Part shown: positions 27,505-36,033 of the stretch, piece by piece
How the letters are laid out: the number at the start of each line of letters is the position of its first letter
Numbering within the stretch: position 1 is the stretch's first letter
From: Phycisphaerales bacterium
GTDB lineage: Bacteria > Planctomycetota > Phycisphaerae > Phycisphaerales > UBA5793
DNA: 64,000 nucleotides
Assembly: GCA_020852515.1 (NCBI GenBank)
Contig: JADZAS010000035.1
Location: forward strand, 1-64,000
Direction: 5' to 3'
Notes under the pieces: generated by a model
The model's input: only the letters and a program-made list of their open reading frames with translations
What the model was told of the DNA's origin: nothing
Database searches by the model: none
Made by a program: the position numbers and the translations under genes

Positions 27505-28959
27505 ATGGATCCGCGACACGAACAGTTGCTGATGATCAACCGCCGACAGTTCTTCGGCCGCGCTGCATCGGGCATCGGCGGAATCGCGCTGGCCTCGCTG
27601 CTCAACCCGCGACTTCTTGCCGATACGCCTGGCGCCGCGGGCGGCACGCTCGGCGCGCCGCACTTCGCCCCCACCGCCAAGCGCATCATCTATCTCTTCC
27701 AGTCAGGCGCTCCGTCGCAACTCGATCTCTTCGACCATAAACCGAAGATGGCCGAACTCTTCGACGCCGATCTGCCCGACTCGGTGCGCATGGGTCAGCG
27801 CATCACGACCATGACCTCCGGCCAGGCTCGCTTTCCAGTCGCGCCGAGCATCTTCCAGTTCAGCAGGCACGGCCAGTCCGGCGCCATCGCGAGCGAACTC
27901 ATCCCGCACATGGCGTCGATCGTCGATGACATTACCGTCATCCGCTCGCTGCACACCGAAGCCATCAACCACGACCCCGCGATCACCTTTATCCAGACCG
28001 GCGCCCAGCAGCCCGGCCGGCCCAGCATGGGCGCGTGGCTCAGTTACGGCCTGGGAACGGAGAATCAGAACCTGCCCGCCTTTGTCGTGCTCATCTCCGA
28101 AGGCAGCGCCGTACGGCCGTCGCAGGCGCTTTTCTCGCGCCTCTGGGGAACCGGCTTCCTGCCCTCCGAGCACCAGGGCGTGCAGTTCCGCTCGAGCGGC
28201 GATCCGGTGCTCTATCTGAGCAATCCGCCGGGCATCGACGGGCAGTCGCGCCGCTCCATGCTCGACGCGCTGGCCCGACTCAACCTGAAACAGCACGAAG
28301 AGTTCGGCGATCCCGAAACGCTCGCGCGCATCGCCGCCGCCGAACTCGCCTACCGCATGCAGACCTCCACGCCGGAACTGACCGACCTCTCCGACGAACC
28401 CGATGAGACCTTTCACCTCTACGGGCAAGATGCCCGCACGCCGGGCACCTACGCCGCCAACTGCGTGCTCGCCCGCCGCATGGCCGAGCGCGGCGTGCGC
28501 TTCATCCAGTTGTACCACCGGGGCTGGGACCAGCACGACAACCTGCCGCGCGACATCCGGCTGCAGTGCAAGGACGTGGACCAGGCCTCCGCCGCACTCG
28601 TCAAGGACCTCAAGCGGCGCGGCATGCTCGACGACACGCTCGTGATCTGGGGCGGGGAGTTCGGCCGCACCATCTACTGCCAGGGCGAACTGAGCCAATC
28701 CAACTACGGCCGCGACCACCACCCTCGCTGCTTCACCGTCTGGATGGCCGGCGGCGGCATCAAGGCCGGCCTGACCTATGGCACGACCGACGACTTCTCC
28801 TACAACATCATCGACAAGCCCGTTCACGTCCACGACCTCAACGCCACGATCCTGCGCTGCATGGGCATCGACCACGAACGCCTCACCTACCGCTTCCAGG
28901 GCCGCGACTTCCGCCTCACCGACGTGCACGGCAAGGTCGTGCGCGACCTCCTCGCCTGA
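27505..28959 (+). CDS. DUF1501 family protein (Tat-exported)
   Basis: 484 residues. [22 protein letters not shown] is a Tat-type signal. The body is typical of DUF1501, which has an alkaline-phosphatase-like fold: [97 protein letters not shown] and [21 protein letters not shown]. These carry the expected metal-ligand His and Asp residues. DUF1501 almost always follows a DUF1549/DUF1553 gene in planctomycetes, as here. The ATG at 27505 lies 8 bp after that gene's stop; an upstream in-frame ATG overlaps it and is less likely. Confidence 0.92.
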   Translation: MDPRHEQLLMINRRQFFGRAASGIGGIALASLLNPRLLADTPGAAGGTLGAPHFAPTAKRIIYLFQSGAPSQLDLFDHKPKMAELFDADLPDSVRMGQRITTMTSGQARFPVAPSIFQFSRHGQSGAIASELIPHMASIVDDITVIRSLHTEAINHDPAITFIQTGAQQPGRPSMGAWLSYGLGTENQNLPAFVVLISEGSAVRPSQALFSRLWGTGFLPSEHQGVQFRSSGDPVLYLSNPPGIDGQSRRSMLDALARLNLKQHEEFGDPETLARIAAAELAYRMQTSTPELTDLSDEPDETFHLYGQDARTPGTYAANCVLARRMAERGVRFIQLYHRGWDQHDNLPRDIRLQCKDVDQASAALVKDLKRRGMLDDTLVIWGGEFGRTIYCQGELSQSNYGRDHHPRCFTVWMAGGGIKAGLTYGTTDDFSYNIIDKPVHVHDLNATILRCMGIDHERLTYRFQGRDFRLTDVHGKVVRDLLA

Positions 28960-28998
28960 GCGTGCGGGGTTGCGCCTCTTCATCCCTATCATGCGCCC

Positions 28999-29937
28999 GT
29001 GTCCGAAGAGCGCATCAACCACGTTCCGGTCCTGCTCAGCGAAGTGCTGAGGGTGCTGAGCCCGCAGCCGGGCGAGACGCTGGTGGACCTCACCATCGGG
29101 CGGGGCGGCCACAGTGAAGCGATCGCGCGGCTGCTGGGGGCCGGCGGCCGCGTGATCGGCTTCGACCTCGATCCGGCAAACGCCGCGTTTTCGCGCGAGC
29201 GCATCGGCGCGTCGGGCTGCCCCGTTCAGACGCAACATGCCAGTTTCGTCGATGCCCCGGTCATCCTGGCCGCGGCTGGAGGGCTGGTCGCGGACATGGT
29301 CCTGGCCGATCTTGGCTTCTCCTCCAGCCAGATGGACGATCCCGCTCGCGGCTTTTCGTTTCGCGCCGACGGCCCGCTGGACATGCGGCTGGATCCGACC
29401 GCCGCCGTCACCGCCTCGGACCTGGTCAACCACGCATCCGAACGTGAACTGGCGGATCTGATCTACCGCTACGGCGAGGAGCCGCTGTCGCGAAAAATCG
29501 CCCGCGAGATTGTCGTGATTCGAGGCGACCATCCGATAGAAAGCACGTTGCACCTTGCCGAAGTGGTGCGCAAGGCGTACGGGCCGCGTGCCCGACAATC
29601 CCGAATGCACCCGGCGACGAAGACGTTCATGGCCCTGCGGATTGCCGTGAACGACGAACTTGGCCGCCTCGAATCGCTGTGGGATGAACTCGAGCGCACC
29701 ATCGACGCAGCCCGCGGGGGCGGTGGGTGGCTCCGTGTCGGAGCCCGTCTCGCTTTCATCAGCTTTCATTCACTGGAGGATCGCATCATCAAGCATCGAA
29801 TGGCGGCGCTGACCAAGCGCGGCCTCGCCGAACGAATCACCCGCAAGCCGATCATCGCGACCGAGGAGGAAACGGAACTGAATCCTCGAGCCAGGTCGGC
29901 TAAACTGCGAGCCATTCGAATCGCCCCGATGACCTGA
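28999..29937 (+). CDS. rsmH: 16S rRNA (cytosine(1402)-N(4))-methyltransferase
   Basis: 312 residues starting with GTG. Class I methyltransferase motifs of RsmH/MraW are present: HVPVLLSEVLRVLSPQPGETLVDLTIGRGGHSEAI, VIGFDLDP, ADMVLADLGFSSSQMDDPARGFSFRADGPLDMRLDP, then RIAVNDELGRL and FISFHSLEDRIIKHRM. It N4-methylates C1402 of 16S rRNA. Its position at the front of a division/cell-wall gene cluster is the usual one. The gap of 39 bp to the DUF1501 gene means read-through from the previous operon is possible. Confidence 0.96.
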   Translation: MSEERINHVPVLLSEVLRVLSPQPGETLVDLTIGRGGHSEAIARLLGAGGRVIGFDLDPANAAFSRERIGASGCPVQTQHASFVDAPVILAAAGGLVADMVLADLGFSSSQMDDPARGFSFRADGPLDMRLDPTAAVTASDLVNHASERELADLIYRYGEEPLSRKIAREIVVIRGDHPIESTLHLAEVVRKAYGPRARQSRMHPATKTFMALRIAVNDELGRLESLWDELERTIDAARGGGGWLRVGARLAFISFHSLEDRIIKHRMAALTKRGLAERITRKPIIATEEETELNPRARSAKLRAIRIAPMT

Positions 29938-30039
29938 TGGATTGACGGCACGTCAGCCCGGTTCGGAGTGCTCCGGGGAACCACGCGGAAGGAATCCACG
30001 ACGACGCAAGACGCTCGGCATGGAGTTGGCTCAGCGCAC

Positions 30040-30903
30040 ATGACACGCGAAAACAAACTGGCTTTGATCGTTGGATTCAGTCTCCTGCTCGTGGTGGCGG
30101 TGCTGCTGGCCGACCACCTCTCGCCAGCCCAGCAGGATCGGCTGGCCACGCTCGACCCACCCGTCGGCGACGGCCCCACCATCAATCTCCCCGCCGGGCA
30201 GGGGGCGCATCGGCAGTTCGGCCGCGCCGAGAACGACGAGCCGCTCAGCCCCGATCGCCGCACCATCCTGATCGACCCACCCACCACGGCGATGAACACC
30301 GACCTGAATGCCAGCGATGCGGGCAGCGGCGGCGACGATGCCATCGCCCGCATCAGCGAGTTCGAACGCGACTCGCTCGTTGGACCGGGCTTCGGCAGCC
30401 AGATCAGCCGCGAGAGCGAACAACCGGAAGCGATCCAGATGGGCGCCCCCGTCCTGCCCCCAGGCAGCGAGCTGCAGCAGCCAGTCGATCGTGGCGACGC
30501 CACGCCCTACACCGTTCGCGATCGCGACACGCTTTACGGCCTGTGCAAGAAGTTCTACGGCGACGGTTCGCTCTACGACAAGCTCGCCCGCTTCAACAGC
30601 GACATCGTCCCGGCCAACAGCCGACTCCGCACCGGCATGACGCTTTGGATTCCTTCCCGTAGCGCGCTCGACGGTCGCGCTGAACCTGCACTGGAGCGGG
30701 CGACCCAACCGGTTGCCGAATCCACGACCACCGTCAAGACGATCAACTACACGATCAAAGAGAACGACCGGCTGTGGGATCTCGCGGCGCACTACCTGGG
30801 TAAGGGACACCGCTACAAGGAGATCGTCGCGCTCAACCGTGACGTGATCACCAACGAAAACGTCCTGCCGATCGGCAAGACGATTCGTATTCCGGTGCGA
30901 TAA
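30040..30903 (+). CDS. Membrane-anchored protein with two LysM domains
   Basis: 287 residues. One N-terminal transmembrane helix (LALIVGFSLLLVVAVLLADHL) is followed by a linker of about 120 residues rich in Pro, Asp and Gly. Two LysM domains follow, at about residues 156-206 (YTVRDRDTLYGLCKKFYGDGS...LRTGMTLWIPS) and 235-287 (YTIKENDRLWDLAAHYLGKGH...LPIGKTIRIP). LysM binds N-acetylglucosamine in peptidoglycan, so this is a wall-binding envelope protein. It sits between rsmH and the ftsL-like gene, where most clusters have nothing, which suggests a division-site role. The start at 30040 places the helix correctly, but the ribosome site is weak. Confidence 0.85.
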   Translation: MTRENKLALIVGFSLLLVVAVLLADHLSPAQQDRLATLDPPVGDGPTINLPAGQGAHRQFGRAENDEPLSPDRRTILIDPPTTAMNTDLNASDAGSGGDDAIARISEFERDSLVGPGFGSQISRESEQPEAIQMGAPVLPPGSELQQPVDRGDATPYTVRDRDTLYGLCKKFYGDGSLYDKLARFNSDIVPANSRLRTGMTLWIPSRSALDGRAEPALERATQPVAESTTTVKTINYTIKENDRLWDLAAHYLGKGHRYKEIVALNRDVITNENVLPIGKTIRIPVR

Positions 30904-30981
30904 CACAGCGGACGTTGCAGGCCCGCAAAAGCCGCCGCGCACATTCATCGCGCGGCAAGTCGCTGGACGATGTAAAGGCGA

Positions 30982-31335
30982 ATGGCAATCGTCGCCAAAC
31001 TTGCCGCGTGCGTGGTCATCGCCGGCGGCACGTCGTGCGGCCTGCTGGTCATCCGCCAGCATCGCATCGACGCCGCCAACCAGATGTCCATCACCCACCG
31101 CCGCCTGCTTGCCCACGAGCAGCGCTCGTGGAAACTGCGAGTGGCGATTCACGAGCGGCTGAGGCAGGACCGCGTCGCCGCGCTCGCCGCGGCGCTCGAA
31201 AGCGAGACGGGCGAGCCCCTCGTGCCCCTTCTGCTTGAAGAGTGCGACCTCGTCGAACTCGACACCGGCCGAACCGCCCCCGCCAGCGCGGCCTCGCAGC
31301 CGGATGTCTCGCCGCTGGTCGCTCAGACCCCCTGA
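30982..31335 (+). CDS. ftsL: FtsL-like single-span membrane protein
   Basis: 117 residues with one N-terminal transmembrane helix (AKLAACVVIAGGTSCGLLVI), then a heptad-like helical stretch (HRRLLAHEQRSWKLRVAIHERLRQDRVAALAAALE) and a low-complexity tail. Sequence similarity to FtsL is not evident. The call rests on size, topology and position immediately before ftsI, where ftsL normally lies. FtsL works with FtsB and FtsQ to activate FtsW/FtsI at the septum. An AAAGGCGA ribosome site precedes the ATG. It could instead be an unrelated small coiled-coil protein. Confidence 0.5.
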   Translation: MAIVAKLAACVVIAGGTSCGLLVIRQHRIDAANQMSITHRRLLAHEQRSWKLRVAIHERLRQDRVAALAAALESETGEPLVPLLLEECDLVELDTGRTAPASAASQPDVSPLVAQTP

Positions 31336-31349
31336 AGAGCCCAGACCCG

Positions 31350-33095
31350 ATGACCATGAACCACGAGCACGACTCGCAACGGCGGCGCTTCGGCCTGGCG
31401 CTCAACCTCCTGCTCGGCTGTCTCACACTCGCGTTCGCGGCGGTGCTGGGCCGGGTGACGCAGTTGCAGATGCTGCCCAGTCGCAATCTCCTCGAGCACG
31501 CGCCGCCGACGAGTTCGATCCGCCCGGAGATGGCCAACCGCGGCGACGTGCTCGACCGCCGGGGCCGCGTACTGGCCACGAGTTGCGTAGGCTATCGCCT
31601 CTTCGTCGATCCTCAGGAAGTCCAGGATCCGTACACCATCGGCATCGACATCGCCCGTCTGCTCGGCCGCGACCCGGTGGCGCTGGACGCCAAGGTGAAC
31701 GAGCGGCTCGACAAGCGCTATGCCGTACTCATCGACCTGCTCACCGACGCAGAAGTGGAGGCGATCCAGACCGCGAACCTGAAGGGTGTCGGTCTTGAGC
31801 CCGTGCTGGTTCGCCACCGGCCGTACGGCGATCTCGCCGCGCCGCTCATCGGCAAGGTCGGCACGGGACACATCGGTCTGACCGGTATCGAAGCGATCTT
31901 CAACGAAACGCTGACCGGCGCGCCGGGTCGTCTGCGCTACCTTCGCGATGTGCGGCGGCGGGCGATGTGGGTCGACGCCGACGGCCACGAGCCCGCCAGC
32001 GACGGCCACACGGTGCGCCTCACGATCGACGTCGAGATGCAGCGCATCGTTGAAGAGGAGATCCGCGCCGGGGTCGAATCCGTCAATGCCGCCGGCGGCC
32101 GGGCGGTCGTGTTCGATCCGCACAGCGGCGAAATCCTGGCGCTGACCGACATCCTCCGCGACCGGCCGGGCTACGGCCCCTTTACTGATGATCCGCTGCG
32201 CAAGGCCGATCTGAGCATGGGTCGGATGCGCTGCGTCACCGACCCCTATGAGCCGGGCTCGACGTTCAAGTCCTTCGTCTGGACTCGCGCAACCGAACTG
32301 GGCCTCGTCGAACTTGATGAAGTCTTCAACACGCACAACGGCGCGTACCGCACCGACTTCGGCCGCATCATCCACGACGCCTATCCCTATCCCGAACTCT
32401 CGTGGGAAGGCGTGATGATCAAGTCGAGCAACATCGGCATGGCCCAGGTCGCCATGCGCCTGACGCATCGGCAGTTGCAGCAGTGCGTGAGCGACTTCGG
32501 CTTCGGCCGGCCGACCGGTAGCGGACTGCCCGCAGAGACCGCCGGGATCGTCACGGCACCGGCCAAGTGGACGAAATACACGCAGACCAGCGTGGCGATG
32601 GGGCACGAAATCGCCGTCACGCCGCTGCAGATGGTTCGGGCCTTCTCGGCCTTCTGCCGCGACGGCTCCATGCCGCCCATCCAGTTCGTCGTGGCGGCCG
32701 AAAACGTGCCCATCACCCCCTACGTCACGCAGCAGCCGATGCTGGAATCCACCGCGCTGACGGCGCGCCGCACGATGCGCAAGGTCATGACCGACGGCAG
32801 CGGCCGCAAGGCCAACGAAGTGGCGCACTACCGCATGTTCGGCAAGTCGGGCACGGCTGAACTTCCCAAGCCCGGCGGCTATCACAAGAACCGCTACGTC
32901 ATCAGCTTCATCGCCGGCGCCCCCTTGGACAATCCGCGCCTCGTCGTGCTGTGCGTCATCGAAGACCCCGACCGCAGCCTGGGCCACTTCGGCGGCGCGA
33001 TCTGCGGCCCGATCGCGGCGACGATGATGAACCGCTGCCTCGAATACCTCGGCGTGCCCAGCGATCTCGCGCTGGACGAACCGGCTCGCGACTGA
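31350..33095 (+). CDS. ftsI: Peptidoglycan D,D-transpeptidase (FtsI/PBP3 type)
   Basis: 581 residues. After a basic N-terminus and one transmembrane helix (FGLALNLLLGCLTLAFAAVLG) comes the class B dimerisation domain (NRGDVLDRRGRVLATS, GLTGIEAIFNETLTG). The transpeptidase domain follows. Active-site motifs are Ser304-x-x-Lys307 in GSTFKSF, Ser359-Ser360-Asn361 in KSSNIGMAQVA, and Lys499-Ser500-Gly501 in FGKSGTAEL, all in the expected order. Two ATGs (31350 and 31356) are equally acceptable. It follows the ftsL-like gene after 14 bp. No murE or mraY gene follows, so the cluster ends here. It cross-links septal peptidoglycan. Confidence 0.94.
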   Translation: MTMNHEHDSQRRRFGLALNLLLGCLTLAFAAVLGRVTQLQMLPSRNLLEHAPPTSSIRPEMANRGDVLDRRGRVLATSCVGYRLFVDPQEVQDPYTIGIDIARLLGRDPVALDAKVNERLDKRYAVLIDLLTDAEVEAIQTANLKGVGLEPVLVRHRPYGDLAAPLIGKVGTGHIGLTGIEAIFNETLTGAPGRLRYLRDVRRRAMWVDADGHEPASDGHTVRLTIDVEMQRIVEEEIRAGVESVNAAGGRAVVFDPHSGEILALTDILRDRPGYGPFTDDPLRKADLSMGRMRCVTDPYEPGSTFKSFVWTRATELGLVELDEVFNTHNGAYRTDFGRIIHDAYPYPELSWEGVMIKSSNIGMAQVAMRLTHRQLQQCVSDFGFGRPTGSGLPAETAGIVTAPAKWTKYTQTSVAMGHEIAVTPLQMVRAFSAFCRDGSMPPIQFVVAAENVPITPYVTQQPMLESTALTARRTMRKVMTDGSGRKANEVAHYRMFGKSGTAELPKPGGYHKNRYVISFIAGAPLDNPRLVVLCVIEDPDRSLGHFGGAICGPIAATMMNRCLEYLGVPSDLALDEPARD

Positions 33096-33241
33096 CGGCG
33101 AAGCGGCCTGCCAGGGTTATTCTGGAGGTTGCGGAACCAGATTGCCAGATCAGGTCAGTTTCCCTGCCTGCTCGCCCCGCCGATCTGGTATCCTTGGCCA
33201 GAGAGGGAAATCCGGAACACAACCGGTGAAGGAGGCGCACC

Positions 33242-34096
33242 ATGATCCGCCAGACGACCGCACTTCTGGTCCTCGCTTCCTGCTGCGCCGCACCGGCGCT
33301 GGCCCAGCCCTGGTGCCTGACGACGTCGTTCGAGAGTAATAGCGCCTGGGCCGGCAACATGTTCGACATCGAACCCAGGCGCGATCTCGATCTGACGCGA
33401 TGGCAGATCAATACCTCCGGCACCGATCTCGTCACCGTGGAGATCTACTGGCGCGAGGGGAGTTATCTCGGCTACGAAAATGATCCGTCTGCTTGGACGC
33501 TGCTGGGCAGCGCGACCACCCAGGGCCAGGGGCGCGACTACCCCACGAGCGTCAACGTCGGGAATCTGCTGGTATACGAAGGTCGCACCTACGGCATCTA
33601 CGTTCACTTGGCGTCGTATTCGTACGACGTTCAGAGCCTCCGCTGGGTGCGCGGCGAGCCGACTGTCTTCGAGAACAATGATCTCAAACTCACAACCGGC
33701 GTCGGCATGCGCTTTCCGGCGTTCACGGGAGAGCCGTTCGAGAACAACATGTGGAGCGGCACGGTGTGCTACGAAGATCCGCGGCCGCACATCGAGGTCG
33801 ATGGATTCTGTCCCGGTCGATTGGCTCTCACGTGGGACCGCTGCGCGCCTGACCGGTGGGCGGGTGTGTGTTACGCGCGCAATCGTGGCACGTTCATCAT
33901 TCCCGGCCCGTGTTCAGGCACGCAACTCGATCTCGGCACTGACCATCTGCAACTGGTGCGGTCGTTCGACACCGGACCTCAAGGCGAAGGCCGGCTGTTC
34001 ATTCGCGTGCCGCCGGAGGAGTGCGGCGGCTACGTGCAGATCATCGTCATTGGCAGCCCGTGTGAGACGAGCAACGTCGTGCAGTTGCCGCAGTAG
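33242..34096 (+). CDS. Secreted protein with recurrent C-terminal domain A
   Basis: 284 residues. A Sec signal peptide (MIRQTTALLVLASCCAAPALAQ) is preceded by an AAGGAGG ribosome site. Residues 25-180 are a beta-sandwich-like domain (GNMFDIEPRRDLDLTRWQIN...VEIYWREGSYLGY...YGIYVHL) that resembles a carbohydrate-binding or jelly-roll fold; this is inference. Residues 188-284 are domain A, with IIPGPCSGTQLDLGTDHLQLVRSF, CGGYVQIIVIG and the end CETSNVVQLPQ. The same ending is found in the genes at 51977-54271 and 62168-64000. The protein is exported; its role is unknown. Confidence 0.75.
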   Translation: MIRQTTALLVLASCCAAPALAQPWCLTTSFESNSAWAGNMFDIEPRRDLDLTRWQINTSGTDLVTVEIYWREGSYLGYENDPSAWTLLGSATTQGQGRDYPTSVNVGNLLVYEGRTYGIYVHLASYSYDVQSLRWVRGEPTVFENNDLKLTTGVGMRFPAFTGEPFENNMWSGTVCYEDPRPHIEVDGFCPGRLALTWDRCAPDRWAGVCYARNRGTFIIPGPCSGTQLDLGTDHLQLVRSFDTGPQGEGRLFIRVPPEECGGYVQIIVIGSPCETSNVVQLPQ

Positions 34097-34122
34097 TCGC
34101 GCCCCGCTTCAGTCGCTCCAGC

Positions 34123-35877
34123 TCACGGGAACTGATGCACCACGTGGTTCGACGTGCGGCAGGCGCTGGGCTGCACGGCTTGAAGGTGAATGGCGCGACC
34201 TGACGCGGCGGCCGGGACGAACCGGCTCATCTCCGCGAGCCCATTGCCATCCGCCACCACTGAGCCGGCGATGATCGGCTGGCTCAGTTCGAGCTGCACG
34301 CCCGGACAATTCGGCACATTCGCCGACCCGGCGCTGAACGAGTACACGAAGTAGATTCGCGCGCCGGGATCGGCGGCGGTCGCGCTGAGGGTGTTGTTCG
34401 CACCGGCGGTGCCGGGCACGGGAGCGCCAACCTGGAGCAGGTTCAGCGCACGATACGCGTCGATGATTCCAAAGCCGTGGACGTAAAGCGGATCGAACGT
34501 GCCGTTGGCGATGAAGTAGTCGCCCGATGCGAACAGCGCCTCGCGCAACTGGTCCACCGACCAGTTCGGCCTCGCGCTGGTGAGGCAGGCCACCACGCCG
34601 GCGATCTGCGGCGTCGAGACCGAAGTGCCCGCCGACTCGGAGTAACTTGTATCGCTGTCGGGTGACACGCTGATGACCTGCGTGCCGCGCGCCAGCACTT
34701 CGGGCTTGTTGCGCCCGTCGGCGGTCGGGCCGTCGGATGAAAAACCCGCGATCTCGCCCGTCGGCTCGACAGCGCCGCAGGTGATGACCTGGAACGCATC
34801 CGCCGGCGCGCCGAGGTGCGACGTGGCGGGATTCTGATCGTGGCCCGAGTTGCCCGCGGCGTTGCAGCAGTGCACGCCGTTGGCCGTGGCCATGTTCACG
34901 CCGATCGTGCACACCGCGGTCTGCCCGTCGAGGTCTTCCTGCGTGTACCAGTCGATGTAGATGAGAGAAGCCGTGGCCATGTCGCCGCCGTTGGCTTCGA
35001 TGAACTCAAGCCCGGCGACGTAGTAATCCTCTTCGACCGGCGTCTCACTCGTGATGTCCTCGGTCTTGCAGAGGATGAACGACGCGTCGTACGCAGCGCC
35101 GACGTACTCGCCCGGCAGGTAGGCGCCGAGCGTGCCGAGGATGATCGTGCCGTGCGTGTGCTGATCCGGATGATCGCCGCCCTCGGGCGCCGTGTTGGGA
35201 TCATCATTCACGAAGTCGTATTCGGCGATGACCTGCAGCGGATGATTCGGATCGTTGAACGCATCATGCGTGCGGCGAAAGCCGGTATCGAGAACGCCGA
35301 TGCGGATTCCCTGGCCGGTGTACCCGGCTTCGTGGAGTTGAATGAGGTTGATCTGCGTGAGTTGTTCCTCCGAGCGCCCGTAGAACCCGGCCGTGCGCTG
35401 CCCCTGCCCTGCTTCGCCCAGGGGATTGATCTCCGGCAGCGGCTCGATGCGCCGCGATCGCGCCACCGGCTGCGTGCGCTCGACGAACGGCAGTTGGCTG
35501 ATCGCCGCGAGTTGCTCCGCGGTCGCTTCGACGCTCACCGCGTTGACCCATCTGGAGGTGACGCGGACGCGCGCGCCCGTCGCCTTCACCGCCTGCACGT
35601 ACGAATCCACGACGGGCAGATCGCTCTCGTCGAACAGGCCGGGCAGCGTTCTCCGGGCCCGCCGCCGAGAGATCGTGTGCGGGTCGGCGGCCGACTCGAC
35701 AGCCGCCAGCGCCGACTGCAACGCGGCCGGTGATTCGATTCCCTTGTCGGCAAAGAGAACCCACTGCACTGATGTCGATGTCTCAACAGCGGCGATCGGC
35801 GCAGACGTTTGACCGGGGCAATTCAGAGCGCAATGACACGCAGCGACGGCGGCGAGCAGGCAATGGCACAGACGCAT
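34123..35877 (-). CDS. Secreted subtilisin-like serine protease (S8) with C-terminal domain B
   Basis: 584 residues. A signal peptide (MRLCHCLLAAVAACHCALNCPGQ) begins at the ATG preceded by GGGAG. Residues 35-150 resemble an I9-type propeptide (VEATAEQLAAISQLPFVERTQPV). The catalytic triad is Asp197 (IGVLDTGF), His242 (HTHGT) and Ser419 (AGTSVSTP), with oxyanion Asn343 (NAAGNSG). The last 99 residues are domain B (PVPGTAGANNTL, IYFVYSFSAG, VPNCPGVQLEL, ending CRTSNHVVHQFP). A good promoter lies upstream. Probably an extracellular or periplasmic peptidase. Confidence 0.9.
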   Translation of the reverse strand: MRLCHCLLAAVAACHCALNCPGQTSAPIAAVETSTSVQWVLFADKGIESPAALQSALAAVESAADPHTISRRRARRTLPGLFDESDLPVVDSYVQAVKATGARVRVTSRWVNAVSVEATAEQLAAISQLPFVERTQPVARSRRIEPLPEINPLGEAGQGQRTAGFYGRSEEQLTQINLIQLHEAGYTGQGIRIGVLDTGFRRTHDAFNDPNHPLQVIAEYDFVNDDPNTAPEGGDHPDQHTHGTIILGTLGAYLPGEYVGAAYDASFILCKTEDITSETPVEEDYYVAGLEFIEANGGDMATASLIYIDWYTQEDLDGQTAVCTIGVNMATANGVHCCNAAGNSGHDQNPATSHLGAPADAFQVITCGAVEPTGEIAGFSSDGPTADGRNKPEVLARGTQVISVSPDSDTSYSESAGTSVSTPQIAGVVACLTSARPNWSVDQLREALFASGDYFIANGTFDPLYVHGFGIIDAYRALNLLQVGAPVPGTAGANNTLSATAADPGARIYFVYSFSAGSANVPNCPGVQLELSQPIIAGSVVADGNGLAEMSRFVPAAASGRAIHLQAVQPSACRTSNHVVHQFP

Positions 35878-35937
35878 TCGGATCTCCCTCCCGAGGTGGC
35901 GCATCGGCGCACCGGATCACGGACGACACTATCCATA

Positions 35938-35966
35938 ATTCTAATCGACTTTCGCTGAATTGACAA
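35938..35966 (-). promoter_or_regulatory. Sigma-70-type promoter of the subtilase gene
   Basis: Read on the minus strand, TTGTCA (35961-35966) and TAGAAT (35938-35943) are separated by exactly 17 bp. Each box matches five of six consensus bases. It lies in an A/T-rich gap and would give a leader of about 50 nt before the ATG at 35877. Confidence 0.65.
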
Positions 35967-36033
35967 GAAAACCAGCCGGAACCAGCGCCGAAAGCGACTC
36001 TTCACTTCTCCCCGCCGCTCCTGGCCGGTCCGA

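Noticed and set aside
27703-29769. Minus-strand frame of 688 codons across DUF1501 and rsmH
   Set aside because: Antisense to two well-supported genes and without domain features.
31323-32987. Minus-strand frame of 554 codons opposite ftsI
   Set aside because: Antisense shadow of ftsI.
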